Origin: Blastomussa wellsi
Lineage: Eukaryota > Cnidaria > Anthozoa > Scleractinia > Plerogyridae
Direction: 5' to 3'
Length of the DNA: 64,000 bases
NCBI GenBank assembly: GCA_947652115.1
Contig: OX393562.1
Location: forward strand, 27,339,911-27,403,910
The translations under genes and the position numbers were made by a program. Below are positions 47,432-60,500 of this stretch, in pieces (position 1 is the first letter of the stretch; each line of letters opens with the position of its first letter). Under the pieces are notes generated by a model. That model was not told the DNA's origin, did not search any database, and worked only from the letters and a program-made list of their open reading frames with translations.

Positions 47432-47899
47432 CCTTCCTGAAAAAAATATGAAAGGACGTGAGAAAGTTCAAAATTGTATCAATCAAACAGACAAATGTTT
47501 TGCCTTTCTTATAGAAAAAAAAAACAAAACTAATTACCAACTGGTATAATACCCGATCGAAAATCAAAATGTTATGAAGGATTAAGAGAAATATTGACCA
47601 ACAATAGGCCGTCTGTCGTCGTGCTGTAAGCGCTGTATAAGCACGCTGCTCGGAGGTATCGACTACAGGGGCTGATACCTGCCTTCTTGCGATGTTTAGA
47701 GTGTGAGAGGTTAAGTACGATTTACAGTTACGTCAGTGGAAAATCCCTGTTTCTTTAACCACGAAGGTTTCTACAAAGATCAACACGGACGCTTGCAACA
47801 GGTAGAGAACAGGTTGAAATCAAAACTTATCACAGGACATGTACTACCTGGCGAGATATAGAAAGACAGATCGCGAAAGATTCCAAGTTTTTCTTACCT

Positions 47900-50800
47900 T
47901 GCGAAACAGCCAAACCCCCAAAAAGTCCTTGTCGAACTTTGTCAATGGAATCAAAATGGTTTACAAGTTTCTGGTTTCCTTATTTGACGTGTCCTATCTG
48001 AGAGTCTTATTTAATCAACTATACATTCCAAAGTCATGACCCGGGTATTCCCTCACTTATCTTGCATGAATATTTCACAGCAAATGACAGGAAAGGTGTC
48101 GCTCGCTGAAATAAAAAATCCACTTCCAAAAGTTCGTTAAAAGAACGAAGAAATAAGTTTCTATCGCAGTTATTTTCTTGCAGGCAAAATTTAGTGACTT
48201 AAATGTTGTTTTGTTATTTTGCCATTGCTTTTAGCGGTGCGTTCATTTGTTAAACCTCGTAGATGAACCCGGGCACACAGCCATTTTCTCAACTAACAAG
48301 GGGCGACAGATAGTTGACACCACCAGTTAAATACTCTCAATGAAGTAGAAGCCTTTGTTCTTTTTGACCAAATGCAAAATACTTCAGCAGCATAACTGAA
48401 CAGCAATTTTTCGGTGCCATAGTGATGAAATAGAACTCAGCTATCAAGTAAACGCGATGCAATAATATTTTTTTCTAATTGACAGCAAAGATCAGGTCCA
48501 ATTGTTAATTTTTTCAACATTTTCGATGTGTCCTTTATTTCATTTCTTTCTTTTTCACGCTTTCAGTAAAGCAGATGCAACGAAACTCTTTTGATTGTTT
48601 GATCTTGAGCGTTGAGGTTAAGCCAGTGCAAATTTATACTTAGTCAGCTTGTTATAAACGAAATCAGTGACTGCTCAGTGATTCCAGACAGGTTGTTTAC
48701 TCATGTAAGCAGGTAGGTCATGAACCGATCTGGTTTACAAGAAACGCTCCCAGAGCTTTCAATAATTTTAGTCAAGGGTTGTTTGCTATCACCATTCACC
48801 GTTTTGATTCTCAGTCAAGCCAGTTTTGTGTCTGGTCACGCTGGAAGATCCTCATCCTGGAACATGATATTTTGCTCCATATTTGTTTGATAGTTAAAAT
48901 CTGTCTTCAAGTGGAAGTCACTGGAAAAGAATATCATGTATGGTGATTAATAGAAGTTCTGATAAATTGAACCGTCATTGAACGAGGATAGGTTTCTTTT
49001 TCATGTTCGACAAGCTACTGCCGGGTAGCATTGGCTGCCGGCTTCACTGAAACAACGAATGACAACTGCGCGTGGGAAACCACTATGCGTGAACGTCTTT
49101 TGTAACTTACCTCTTTCTTTCTCTTCTTGGTGAATTTGTATTTTGCGTCAAACGATGGTCTCGTCTTAATCGACAGAAACACCCTAGATTGATTTGCGAG
49201 CTTGGATTGGTCCTTAGCCGCCATATTGGAGGCCAGATCGCTAATTTCACCTTTACATAAGAAATAGGCCATATTCGTATTCTCGGTATTGTACTGGAAC
49301 TAGCTTGAAACGGAGGCTAATGCGGGGGAATATCATTAAAAATTGCATTTGAAAAGATTCCCCGCATTAACCTCCATTGCAAGCTAGTTCCAGTGCATTA
49401 CCGAGAATACGAATATGGGCTATTATGGTTGCGACCAGATTAGACAGTGACCAGTCGGCGATACTTCGTAGCAGCTAATTAAGGACTTTCAAATGTTCAG
49501 TGTCTGTGGACAAAAAAATGATCTAATATTAAGGGTAGAACGCATACAAGAATTGATTCATTCAAAGCGTTCAATGCACGCAGGAAGTATGGGGAGCACC
49601 GGAATTAATTTGTAAGAAATTCTCGCACGCTCATTGCTAATGCCAGTATTTAAATATGGACATACACCCAAATGACGTAGTTGGATGGTCAACTTCGTGT
49701 TAAGAGGAATATTATTCCGGGTTGAATTCAACTGTAAAGGGGAAAACACCAAAGTTTGACGTGAAACTCAGTCAATGGAACTGTTAACTTTTTCCGTGTT
49801 CTGCCAAGGCACTCATTTAAAAATGGTGTCAATTTGTTAAATTTGCAAGAGAAAATAAAGGGACAGATGTGGAGGCTGGGGGCGTTCCTTGGCCTTATTT
49901 TCCTTTTTCGTTTATGACTTTCTTTGATTTTTCTATTCTTTGTTATCATCATTTTTACCGTAAAATTAGTTCTATAGACGTTAGCCTGGGACCAAATGCA
50001 GGACTGCGTCTTAAAGACCCTTTATCACTTACCGTGATGCACCGCGCTTTGTTTATTATGAAATGTGTGCACTGACCGGAACGAATCCGGATGAATGACC
50101 TCTGCAGCCTTTGTCTACAGCTACGATAGCACAAAAGGAATAACATGGCATCTAACCTTGAAGAAGAAATGGAAACTGAATCTTTCGAATCAAGTATCCG
50201 CTATAATGGCGGTTTCATGGTTCACGATTCGGTTGTTTGTTCGCGGTGCATCACGGTGTTTCCTTTTTTTGCATTTTTGCATGCATAAGATTGAAATTCC
50301 TTTAAATTATTTTCAGAACTTAGAGATAAATCATATTTTCTCTTGGCTTATTGTTTATTTGTCTGCTTGTATATTTGTTTAACCTAGTTTTATTGGTTCA
50401 CTTGACAAATGCGCAAAATGCATGTCTCAGCTTTTTATCTAATCAGTTACAGGTTAATAATATTTCTACTCTGATATATTTTTCAAACTACAAATATAGT
50501 CAAGTCCCTGACCTTTCCCTTTGCAACTCAGCCCGCCCTTTGCGCGAGAAATCCTCCAGTTTTAGCTAGTTTTGTGCGGGGAAATTGGCGGATTTCATCA
50601 TGCACGTGCAAGTTAAATTTTCCCGGATTATTTACTCTCGTGCCAGGGTTCAGCCCGTATAAAGGCGCGCAGAACGGGGAGTTCAGGGATTAGGTGTTAC
50701 AAACCGTCCAAAAAAAAACATTTCTTCTCACTAATTTCGGGTTTATTTGAAAATGCAAAAATAAACAAACTGTTGCGCTGTAACTACGACAAAAAATTCC

Positions 50801-52400
50801 AGCTTTCCTTTTTGATTTGCTACCGTCTCAAGTTTTTCAAAGAACACATTATTCTTTGTGATCTTCAGCTTTTGCTACTCGCACTGAACGTTTCAGAAAT
50901 TCTTTTTTCCCATCCGCTATTGCTTTATGGAATCAACTCAGAAAAAAATACAAAATACAGAGTCAATAGGGCCTGTTTGATTTTTCAATAGATAGATATT
51001 CCTCAGTATTACACACTCGCCTGCGGCTTGATGCATGTGCACTTAATTATTATTTAAATAAAAAAAATTCCTTGAGCTGGCAAAATTCCCATTTTTTTAC
51101 AAGATACCAGTATATTATTTCTCTGAGCTGAAATCCTCTTACAATCCCCAAGACAGTGAACAGGAACTGATTTTATTCAATAATAAACAAATTTGCATAA
51201 ACGGCCGAACAATTTTCTATGGGAGCTGGTTTAATAGGATGTTACTCTTATTCAAGATCTTCTGAGGGCGGATGAAAAGTTCTTTTCTTACGCAGAATTC
51301 GTTCGAAAACACGAGTTAAACTGCAATTTCGTAACTTACATGCAGATTCTATCCGCAATCCCGCAGCCTCGTACTGATAGGGCAAGAGAAAAATAAGACA
51401 AGTCCACTTTCTTTTTAGCGAGCGAGTTCCAGCTCACTATAGATATCACTATAAACCTGCTTTTAAAATTGAAAAGTAGGGATAATGACTGGCTTCTGAT
51501 AAAGAACCCTAAGTACAAACACACATTGAAGGGAGAGAAAAATGATCATGATCGATTCTTTTTTCAACCGTGTAAAGTATATTTCAAGCGATAACAAACT
51601 GAAAGAATTTCATTTCAAGCTCCGGCACAGAATAGTTGTTACAAAAAGAGAACTACATTCTTTTGGTGTCGAACATGATACATTTTGCGTCTAGGGCCGA
51701 CAGAACGATTCTATTATTCATACCTTTTGTAATTTAATTTATAAAAATAAGCAAGTTAGTGCAGTTAATTAAATAAGATGCCCTTACCAATTTTTTGGAA
51801 ATATAATGATTTTTATTAGTGTAGTATGTGAATAGTCCTTACCTAAAGTTACCTCTTCCCCTCCCATGTCCCCATGTCCCCCCCCCCCCTTTATTCACGG
51901 TAGTTATTTTTTTATTAGGGCTCGTTATAAGCCAGTCACATTGCCCACATTCTTTAGTTGCACTAAATATACAGTAATAATATTACGTTTAAATTAAAGA
52001 CACTCGTGAAGCAACGCTTTCATGTCATTTCTAGCGCGAGTATACCGCTCGCCATGGCCAACAAGGGGACATGCCGCCTCAACATCTCCTACGCATTCTA
52101 TTTTCAATCCATTATAATTTTATGGTAACATGATTCAATGGAATTTAGACCTGCCGACGCAATAATAATGGCACATTTTAAAGCTATATCACAACTTCAC
52201 TTGCTCGCCTTGTCCACCGTCAATTGGTAGCAAATAAGCGCCAATACTCAGTATATTGGTCTTTTCTATGTCAAGACAAACTACTTCTCAGTTCTCCATT
52301 TTTCTCCTCCATTTTCAGGCTCGAAATCTGATGATGGGGCTTCTCGCAGACTACAGTCCTCGATTTCTTGATGTTCATGATTTCAAATTACTGGGCAGTG
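47900..52400. other. Intergenic between LamG gene and GPCR
   Basis: No supportable gene. One foldback element at 49267-49420. Several open frames of 60-95 codons have no domain. Confidence 0.5.
49267..49420. mobile_element. 154-bp foldback element
   Basis: CATATTCGTATTCTCGGTA at the left is inverted at the right (TACCGAGAATACGAATATG). The arms of about 64 nt continue through GGAACTAGCTTG and TAATGCGGGG, with a loop of about 25 nt. The left arm overlaps the end of a sequence containing CCGCCATATTGG. Confidence 0.82.
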
Positions 52401-52402
52401 GT

Positions 52403-53545
52403 TCACATCTGATGTTCATCCTCGCCTCCTGCCTCTGTATGGCAATTCTTGCTGGAGTCTCGTTTCGACAAGGCCGTCTCACTTCTCAGAACAGAAGGTA
52501 CCGTCTGGTGTCGCGAAGACGAAGTGCTTGCCACTCTTTGATGAAGAAAAGCTGACAGCTTAGAACAGCAGCATCTGGCCAGCAGCCTTTTAAACCCCTG
52601 GCGGTAGTTTTCACTGAAGATGGCGTAAAGCGCTGGATTGACAGCGCAGCTCGCGCGCATGAGTATCTCGCACGCGAAGTAAAGTGATTCAGAAATCTCT
52701 GCGTGCTGAAAGAAGTACATAAAAGTAGCGACCTGTAGCGGTAACCAGGATATGACAAACACCACCACTACCACGATGAGCATTTTCACAACCTTCCTCC
52801 GAGAATTACGTCGCTTTAGTATATTCTTGGATTCCTCTCTTTCAGTTTCTCCAGGTGCTTTCATGTACCACAGATGACGACTGATTATAGTGTATAACAC
52901 AGTTATTACACAGATCGGAAGACAAAAGATCACACAGAATAGAACCAGAGCATAGACCTTAGGCGCTGTTTCATTGTCAAATGTTGGCGCCCAGTTTTCG
53001 TTACAGCTCAAACTACCGTCGTCACTTTCAATCACTCGTAACGAAAACAGCATTGGCGTTGCCACGGCAACGGAGGTCACCCAGATGAAGGCTATGATCC
53101 AGTTAAAGACACGTTTGTTGATGATGCGTTTCAGCGGCATCAAAATGGCGAAGAATCGATCAAAAGCGATGGCAGCTAGAGTGAGGACAGAGACAGGAAC
53201 AAGCATGTACTGACCAAAGTTGACAACCTGACAGAAGAAGATGCCCAGGCCGTGGTTACTCATAGCCCAGCTGTATCCTTCATAAATCATGACGAACAAG
53301 GGTGGCATGGCAACCAAGGTGTAGAGCATGTCTGCGCAGGCCATGTTTAAGATCAGGAAATTGGTTACAGTGCGCATGCGTTGACTTTGCAGGACAACAC
53401 AGATCACCAAGGAGTTTCCAAACAACGAGCCCATCATCACCAGCACGGAGACTATTGTCTTGATGATCTGAATTGAGAGATTTGTTGGTGCCGTTTCTGA
53501 TGCGCCACCGGACATCGCACCGGTTATCGCACTTGAGTTGTTCAT
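52403..53545 (-). CDS. Class A (rhodopsin-like) peptide-type GPCR
   Basis: A single coding exon, 380 residues. Seven hydrophobic segments are visible. Family marks: GNSLVICVVL (TM1), LNMACADMLY (TM2), FFCQVV (TM3 Cys) paired with SLSCNENW in loop 2, DRFFAI in place of DRY, VVVFVISWLPLQV in TM6 (CWLP is SWLP), and NPALYAIF in TM7. RCCCS follows as a likely palmitoylation site, then a Ser/Thr-rich tail. An N-terminal NNSS offers glycosylation. I start at 53545 because a splice acceptor (TTCTGCAG, exon start 53552) lies just upstream, which removes the longer in-frame ATG at 53565-53567. The general look is that of peptide or biogenic-ligand receptors of cnidarians; the ligand cannot be told. 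Confidence 0.92.
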   Translation of the reverse strand: MNNSSAITGAMSGGASETAPTNLSIQIIKTIVSVLVMMGSLFGNSLVICVVLQSQRMRTVTNFLILNMACADMLYTLVAMPPLFVMIYEGYSWAMSNHGLGIFFCQVVNFGQYMLVPVSVLTLAAIAFDRFFAILMPLKRIINKRVFNWIIAFIWVTSVAVATPMLFSLRVIESDDGSLSCNENWAPTFDNETAPKVYALVLFCVIFCLPICVITVLYTIISRHLWYMKAPGETEREESKNILKRRNSRRKVVKMLIVVVVVFVISWLPLQVATFMYFFQHAEISESLYFACEILMRASCAVNPALYAIFSENYRQGFKRLLARCCCSKLSAFLHQRVASTSSSRHQTVPSVLRSETALSKRDSSKNCHTEAGGEDEHQM

Positions 53546-53928
53546 TCTTCTCCTGCAGAATAAACATTTGACCAAAAATTAGATATCGTTTCGAATCTTA
53601 GAATTGGTGGTTTTCGCTGTCACGCAATCGAAAACAAAATTCGAAACAATGCAATTCAACTACAGAAGCTAAGAAGTTCTGATAGAGTAGATGATAAATA
53701 AATAAACAATTTCTCCTCAGGCCTGTGCGGTGAGCCGTTCGCGAGTTATTTGCCGAAACATTCCACGCAAATTTACAAAGCTCAGTATGGAGACGCCATA
53801 TTTTTGTCCTTCCGAGGGGCACAAAAATGGCTGCCGTGATGCCCGAGAAACTATCTGGAACTCAATTGTGCTATAATAGTGACTACTTTTGGCTCATGAG
53901 CTATTATACTTCCACATAAACACCACTT

Positions 53929-54331
53929 ATCATATCTAGAATGTTCAAACTGCTGAAAATTGAAAGGATAGGCTTTTATAAACAAAACAGCTTTGTCAGG
54001 GCACTCAGCTTGATGTCACATACGGCGGAAAACTCAAATGTGCAAGATGCTCTGTTTTCAAAACGAAGCTAAGAGCACTATCGAGCTGAAAATTTGAGGA
54101 AATATATAATAAATTGTAGCTCACCTGTCACCTAGTGGCAACGAAAATTTAGCAGGCCTCGCGAATTTTGATTTCAGAATCACTTATCATATCTAGAATG
54201 TTCAAACTGCAGAAAATTGAAGCTAAGAGCACTATCGAGCTAAACATTTGCGCAAATATATAATTGTAGCTCACCTTTCACCTAGTGGCAACGAAAATTT
54301 AGCAGGCCTAGCGAATTTTGATTTCAGAATT
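53929..54331 (-). repeat. Direct tandem duplication in the GPCR 5' intron
   Basis: ATCATATCTAGAATGTTCAA at 53930 recurs at 54187, and AGCTAAGAGCACTATCGAGC at 54066 recurs at 54220. CTAGTGGCAACGAAAATTTA near 54131 recurs at 54283. Two head-to-tail copies, the second shortened by loss of about 100 nt. Confidence 0.88.
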
Positions 54332-55634
54332 TTATGACGCCACATGAAAACCAAGATGGTAACAAATCTGAACAACTATTTGCATATTTCCACTGGTATA
54401 AATAATTATTATGCTACAGTACTTGCGTTTTTGAAGGGCTACTCGTAGAAGTGCCCCTTTAACTTGGTGAACGTTTAACAATAAATAACAGCCATCATAA
54501 TGCACCATATTTCTATGTGAATTATGTCACGATAAACAGATTTTCCGGACTGCTTGGTCGTTTTCAAAAGTACTAAAATGATCACATAATACTGAAGGTG
54601 TCATGTTTCAAGATTGATACCAATTAACTTCTATTCGTGTAATTTTTGGCAATCCATTTGTGCTTCCTATACTGATGGCTTCATTTTGTCAAATGTACGC
54701 AATGACAAATATAGGTGTAAAGATATTATGACGATCTGAAACCTAGCGTCAATATCTTTTGCTGAAAATCACTTAAAGTTCCCTAATTGTCTCTATTTGG
54801 TAAATAGTTCAAAATACCCTGAGTCGTGACGCCTATAAGTTCCTGCTGGAAAGCCATTTCAGATCCTAAATTGTCTTGATCGGGTCAGGAGTGCCATAGC
54901 GACGTTAAAAAAATCCTATCTTTGTCTTTCTTTCTTTCTAGCATAATTTGTGACATTTAATAATTAGTATATGTAAAATGACATTTCCGTATCGCATATA
55001 TATTAGATATCAGTTATTACCGTCGGTCTTTTATGGTGTGCTTGCTTTGATCTCTTGTCCTTGTATGACGTGAATGCATTAAAAAATGTATATTGAGGGA
55101 TGTCCGCTTTCCAGCCATTCAATAATATTGCAAATATTTAAAACTCTTCTTAGACTTATCAGGGTCGCGCTGAGAGTGTAACTTCAAAGTTATTTTATTA
55201 CTGAACAGCAGTTTACTGACATCTATCAAGTGGATGCTACAGGATTTCCTTTCAATATTGTTGTAATTTCTTTGTTAGCTTCGCTGACTTCGATTTCTTT
55301 TCATGGATATATGTACTTTGCTTCAAACTGCGATAATCTTTAAATAGACTCAAGACTCAAGATAATTAACCATTCTGATAGCATTCTACCAAGTTAATAA
55401 GATAGTGATTTGAAAAAGGGGAACCTACTCCTTTCGTGGACATCTTAGTACATCTCTCCACATGGTTTTAAATCTATTTGACGATAGCAGCGAACTAACC
55501 ATATACTTCTGCACTGAAACAAATTTCAACTAACTTAAATCTCCACTGAGTTTACAATGTAGCTTTTTCATCTTGTTCAGCCTAACATAACTATAAAAGA
55601 TAGACTTGCACAATTATAAAAAATCAAACCTTAC

Positions 55635-55740
55635 CTGACATAAAGCTGTCACAAGATCGTGGAATTCGATCTTATGTATAGGAAGGCAATAAACAAAACC
55701 TTTCTAAATGGTATTTCTGGGACTTCTTTCTGGGAATATG
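55635..55740 (-). other. Predicted 5' non-coding exon of the GPCR gene
   Basis: On the minus strand a strong donor, GTCAG|GTAAGG, ends at 55635, and a TATA box lies about 130 nt upstream. Together with the acceptor at 53553 this gives a 2.1-kb intron. The start near 55740 is set only by usual TATA spacing. Confidence 0.5.
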
Positions 55741-55764
55741 GCCGTAATTAGTGGTGTTTGCTGC

Positions 55765-55773
55765 TTTTATATA
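55765..55773 (-). promoter_or_regulatory. TATA box, probable GPCR promoter
   Basis: Minus strand reads CTATATAAAAGCAGC, a consensus TATA box about 30 nt before the predicted transcription start. Confidence 0.5.
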
Positions 55774-55799
55774 GCTGTGTAAGTCTTAAATCTCAATGA

Positions 55800-57290
55800 C
55801 AAATAAGCTTTTATGGAATAACTAGATATCTGACATGTGGTAAACTTCCGTGTCCTAAAGAAACAGAGGAAATGAAGCTGCATTAATAACACAAAAGCCA
55901 TTTTCTTTCCGTTTTCTTTAAAGTAAAAGAGCTATTGTTAATCTGTCAGAAATAGTCCTACTGAACTCGACACTCCGAGATTCAAAAAGTTTGTATTGGC
56001 TTTTTGCGTGCGTGATTTATTTCTCCAATTCTAGAAGTGTGAAATTTTTCCAAGCATCAGATTGTTTATTTGCAATTCATAGTACAGTGGTAGCTGCAAT
56101 TTCCTTCTACACGGAGAAAACATAGACAGCTTTCTAAAATAAAAACAAGATGGGTGTGTTGTCATGTAAATTTTCAACAAGTTTGAAAAAAATTACAATT
56201 CTTTGTTGAATGTAATCACGTATCAAGAAAAAAGGAAGAAATAAAACAAATACAAGCTGACTTAGATTCAAACTAATATTATTGTAAATGTGTAATATTT
56301 GTGTTCTTATTTCTGTTAACGAATCGTCCGCCAAAATGAAACATACTACATGCCAGAGCTTATTGACACACATATGTACGGATGAGAGTCACTACACCTT
56401 GATAACGAATAAACTATTTCGTTGTATCAGGCTTTGACACACCCTTTCGTTCTACCCTGTTCATGGAGGGACGATAAACAAGAAGCCTATCATGGACGCC
56501 GTAAGAGAGCCCAGATTATCGGAAACCTTGTTTCCAATGTTTGACCGTTCACATCAACTGAACATTTATGCGTATCACACTGGAATCATGCGTTCTGTCT
56601 GTTAATGTTAAAAACACGGACCACAAAGTCGGTCTACAGATCATATCGAGTTGGGCTGAGCCAAATTATGAATAATTGACAGCCGTGTTTCATTAGAGCT
56701 CGTATATGTATGTTATCATATTAAGGATTTACTGTTTTAATGATATTATTTCTCTCATGCAAGGTAAACTTTGAGTTGCCTTGAACGTATTGAGTGTTAC
56801 TTAATGATTACTTCAAGTACAATTTTATCTTTCCACTTTTTTTGGACCAGTCCTTGCAATAAAAGCCTTTTTTTTTGTTTCTCGTGAAAATAGAAAACTA
56901 TTCAGGCCAAGGGGCGGGATATCTAGTGTCCGAAAAAGTAACCAACAGTAGCTTTTCCTGCGGCATAGCTTATGTTTTTAAAGTTATAAACTTACAGACT
57001 GTGAAATATACCTTGTTCATGATTTCCGTTTTATTCTCTCTGAAATTACTCTATATTCCCCAAGACAGAAAATAAACAAATTTATTCGAAAGAGTTAAAT
57101 TTCCATGTTTGCCTTTTAGTGCCAAATATTTGCGGCAATGACCGGATAAAAGACGAATAACACGATTAATTTGATCTTGTTTTTAAACTTGTTCATATGT
57201 ACATCACCCACGTAAAAATTCGGCGCGAAAAATACATTGAGATATAAAGCTGTTCTCGAAATTATTTTCTGGCTTTGAGATTATTTTTTA
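55800..57290. other. Intergenic, nothing recognised
   Basis: AT-rich sequence without domain-bearing frame, RNA gene or clear repeat. Confidence 0.5.
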
Positions 57291-57300
57291 AATTCAACTC

Positions 57301-57547
57301 TGAGAATTAGGAGGGCCTTCGATTTGATTTTCCTCTTACCTTCTAAACGAGGTAATAAAAATATCTTTTTGCACCTTTTTAAGGCGACAATAATTTGTAG
57401 TCAACTATAAAAACTTTAAAGGCTATACGGTTAGTTGCTACCAGTTATTGTCGCCTTAAGATATTTAGATATAATAGATATTTTATTACCTTTGTTATCG
57501 TTTAGAAGGTAAGAGGAAATTCAAATCGAAGGTCTTCTTAATTCTCA
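57301..57547. mobile_element. 247-bp MITE-like element with ~60-bp inverted ends
   Basis: Left TGAGAATTAGGAGGGCCTTC pairs with right AAGGTCTTCTTAATTCTCA. TCTTACCTTCTAAACGA pairs with TCGTTTAGAAGGTAAGA, and inner GGTAATAAAA pairs with TTTTATTACC. A second inner pair (AAGGCGACAATAA against TTATTGTCGCCTT) makes it fold almost entirely. No coding capacity. Confidence 0.85.
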
Positions 57548-57559
57548 CATTGATAGAAA

Positions 57560-60500
57560 CTTTGGCGTTTAACGAAAACGAAAATTACACCCTCGTCATC
57601 AGCAAAACAATGAAGCGGGCGAAATGTGAAAGGATATCGTTTCTTGGGTCTAGAGTAATTACAAAATACCAGTTCGGCAAATTAGAAGAAAATAAGAAGA
57701 AAATCCTTAACTCATACAGGGTAACAAGAAGAAAAAATTTTCTATTTGTTAAATTTACTTTATATTTAATGCTAAGAAAAAAGTCTTCTAATCTGTAAAA
57801 TGAATTTTTGTACAGATACTAAAGGAATAAAGATTTATCTTGCATTTTGGTTCACGCTCAACCTTAAAAATTAGTTATGCTTTATGCTTGGCTAGGGTAT
57901 TGCTATGGGGCGTAACGTATTAGAGCATTACAAGGACCCTCCAGGCGAGCTATTTGCGCTATGCGGCATGGTTTTGGACTCGTCGGTTGCTTCTTGTACA
58001 AGCAAAATTTTTAGTCTTTTTAGTCTTCCCTTTCCCTTTCCCCACCGGCCTTCCAAACTTTACCAGCATGCATATATTTTTTCTTCTGTATATTAGCTTT
58101 TACCGGATTTGTGCCCTCACGTTTGCTGGGGGGGGGGGGGGGGTTCTTTCATTGGATTGGATTTAAATTGTTATTGAAGTGGCTATGCCGCCAGCTACAT
58201 AGTCAAAGTTATCCAAAGAAACATCTTATATCTTGTCTATATTTTTTCCCAGCAAACAGAGCAAGCCCAAACAATATTGTTCCTTGTTATGTGATTGAAT
58301 TAAAAACGGGGCAGCATTTTATTTCCAGATGTCAACATGTAAATTCTCTGTAGTGGATCTGGACACTTCGCATAGCACTAGATGGGAGAACTTAAGCATG
58401 CTTTTTTTCTTGCAATTGGGGACTGATTTTTGATATTGGAAATTTCAAACATAAAAGGAAAATAAAGACAATTAGTTTACTCATTTATGTCAAATCTAGT
58501 CGGAAATGAAAAACAAAACGTAGAAAAGTGCGGACAATTTAGCCTTAAAAATGCAATTGAAATATTATCTGTTTGCCATCTAGCATAAATGCCGTGTCAT
58601 TTCGTGATATTTATTCCCGCTAAATTTCAATTATTGATCAGCTTTGCAAGAAGTTCGCAAAAACCATTGAAATTTCGCGTAAAAGGTCATTAGAAAAAAA
58701 TGCTTTGCCTGAAGGTTATACAAACAATAATCTGCCTTGTTTAATTTCAGCCGCCGTCATTCTAGACATTTAATCGGAAATGTCTATTATTCTGCTATCA
58801 GAACACTGGTGCTTAAGAATGCCTTGGACCGCTTGCGACGGTCTACTTTCGAAAATTATGTTAAAAGGTTCTCTTTTACTTTTAGAGGGAAAATAATCAG
58901 GTTAATATAACAAATTACTGTCAATTGCAAATTATTGGCAGTTTTAGCGATCGTCCACTTGACAGTGGTGTTGAGGACGACTTTTCTCTGAGCGGTAATT
59001 TTTAGAAAAAGGGAAAAACTACGGATGGCGCTAGAGAAATTGAACCGTCTTTTATTCCGTTCGTTTTACGTGATCCTTAGCAATTTTCCCTAATTTTGAT
59101 CCACTCATCGTTTTATTTATTACTTTGTGCTGAAGATATTTTCAGGTATAAACGGCTTATTTTTAACGTCAAGAAATGCCTCCTTTACCTCTGAAGTTTC
59201 TCCTGTAAAATGAAATGTGATTCACTTTCTTAAACGGACCGAGTCCTGCGGATTATTCTAAAGTGACTGAAGGTGGTTCCACTGTGCGTAATTTTTGCGT
59301 ACGTTAACGGGCGTGAATTTAACTGGATTTAGGTCCGTAACATTAAATAGAGTAAATGTGTGGACTAGGACGACTTGCGTCTGTGGAAACTGTTGATGAA
59401 CCACTTTCAACTTTTTGCCCCGATTAGACGCGAGATCTCCAGTAAATTTCTTCTGTCCTATTTTACGGACGTTCTACCTTACGCTCGTTTACGTACGAAA
59501 AATTGCGCGACAGTGGAAATCAATCTTGAGAGAGAATTCACCACACAGAAAATTACAGAGAAAATTCTGCTATATAGTTTTAAAAATCGATTAAAAAGCC
59601 TTGTTGCCTTTACACGGAGAACCGTGGCTTCTCTGAAACTTGATTCTGTGAACAACTGGCAATTCGTTTTGTATGATAAAAACAATAAAACCAGGTTAGC
59701 CCGTAGTAATTTGTTTATTCATGTTGTCCAGGACAATTTTTAACACGACATGCTGCCGAAACGGTATGTTACTCGCAAACACGCAAACAGGACGCGATGG
59801 TGCGGGTTTGGGTCGGCCTATTCGTAGCAGGCTAACACAAAAGACACGCAAATGTTTTCTCTTTGTTGTTGTTGTTCTCCTGCGATTTTACAGACTTTGA
59901 CCGAACCATCTATCGACACTATCTCGATTGTATTGAACTGGGGAGCAAAAACATCGAGCAGCAAAATTAATTTATCTGACACCTTTGGCACGTAAACTAG
60001 AAGACAAACTCTAGCGCATTTTCAAGGATCAAAAGAAAGTCGCTCTCCAAGAGATAGCATAAAAATAATATTTTAGCCATGTAACCTTTCATAAAAGATA
60101 CACGAAATTCGCTTCAAAAATGTTTTATTTTGATGCAACAGTTAGCCAGAAATGGAATTGCGCCTCAGGATGATCGAGTCCACGCCTGGTAGGTTCTGGT
60201 TCAATATCTTGATTTCTTATATATATTTATTTGTACTCTCTGCAGTTTGAATATATTTTAGTCATCAGCACATAAAATGCCGGAAAAGCGTGGCTGTTTT
60301 TATTTGATCACCGAAAGAAGTTTATTTGAAGTAAAGCTTGATAAAAACTGTAATTTGTTACTCGATTCTTAACGTCAATATCATTCTAAGTTCATTACGG
60401 GTAAGTTAATGAAATATAAAAGCGTTTGCCTCGATTGTTTTCGAGATCAGTTAGCCGTTGATTTGGAAACAATTAACGAATTTTATGAATTTCGGGACGC

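Noticed and set aside
59375..59743. 122-codon plus-strand frame
   Set aside because: No recognisable domain, no start or splice support; AT-rich intergenic composition.
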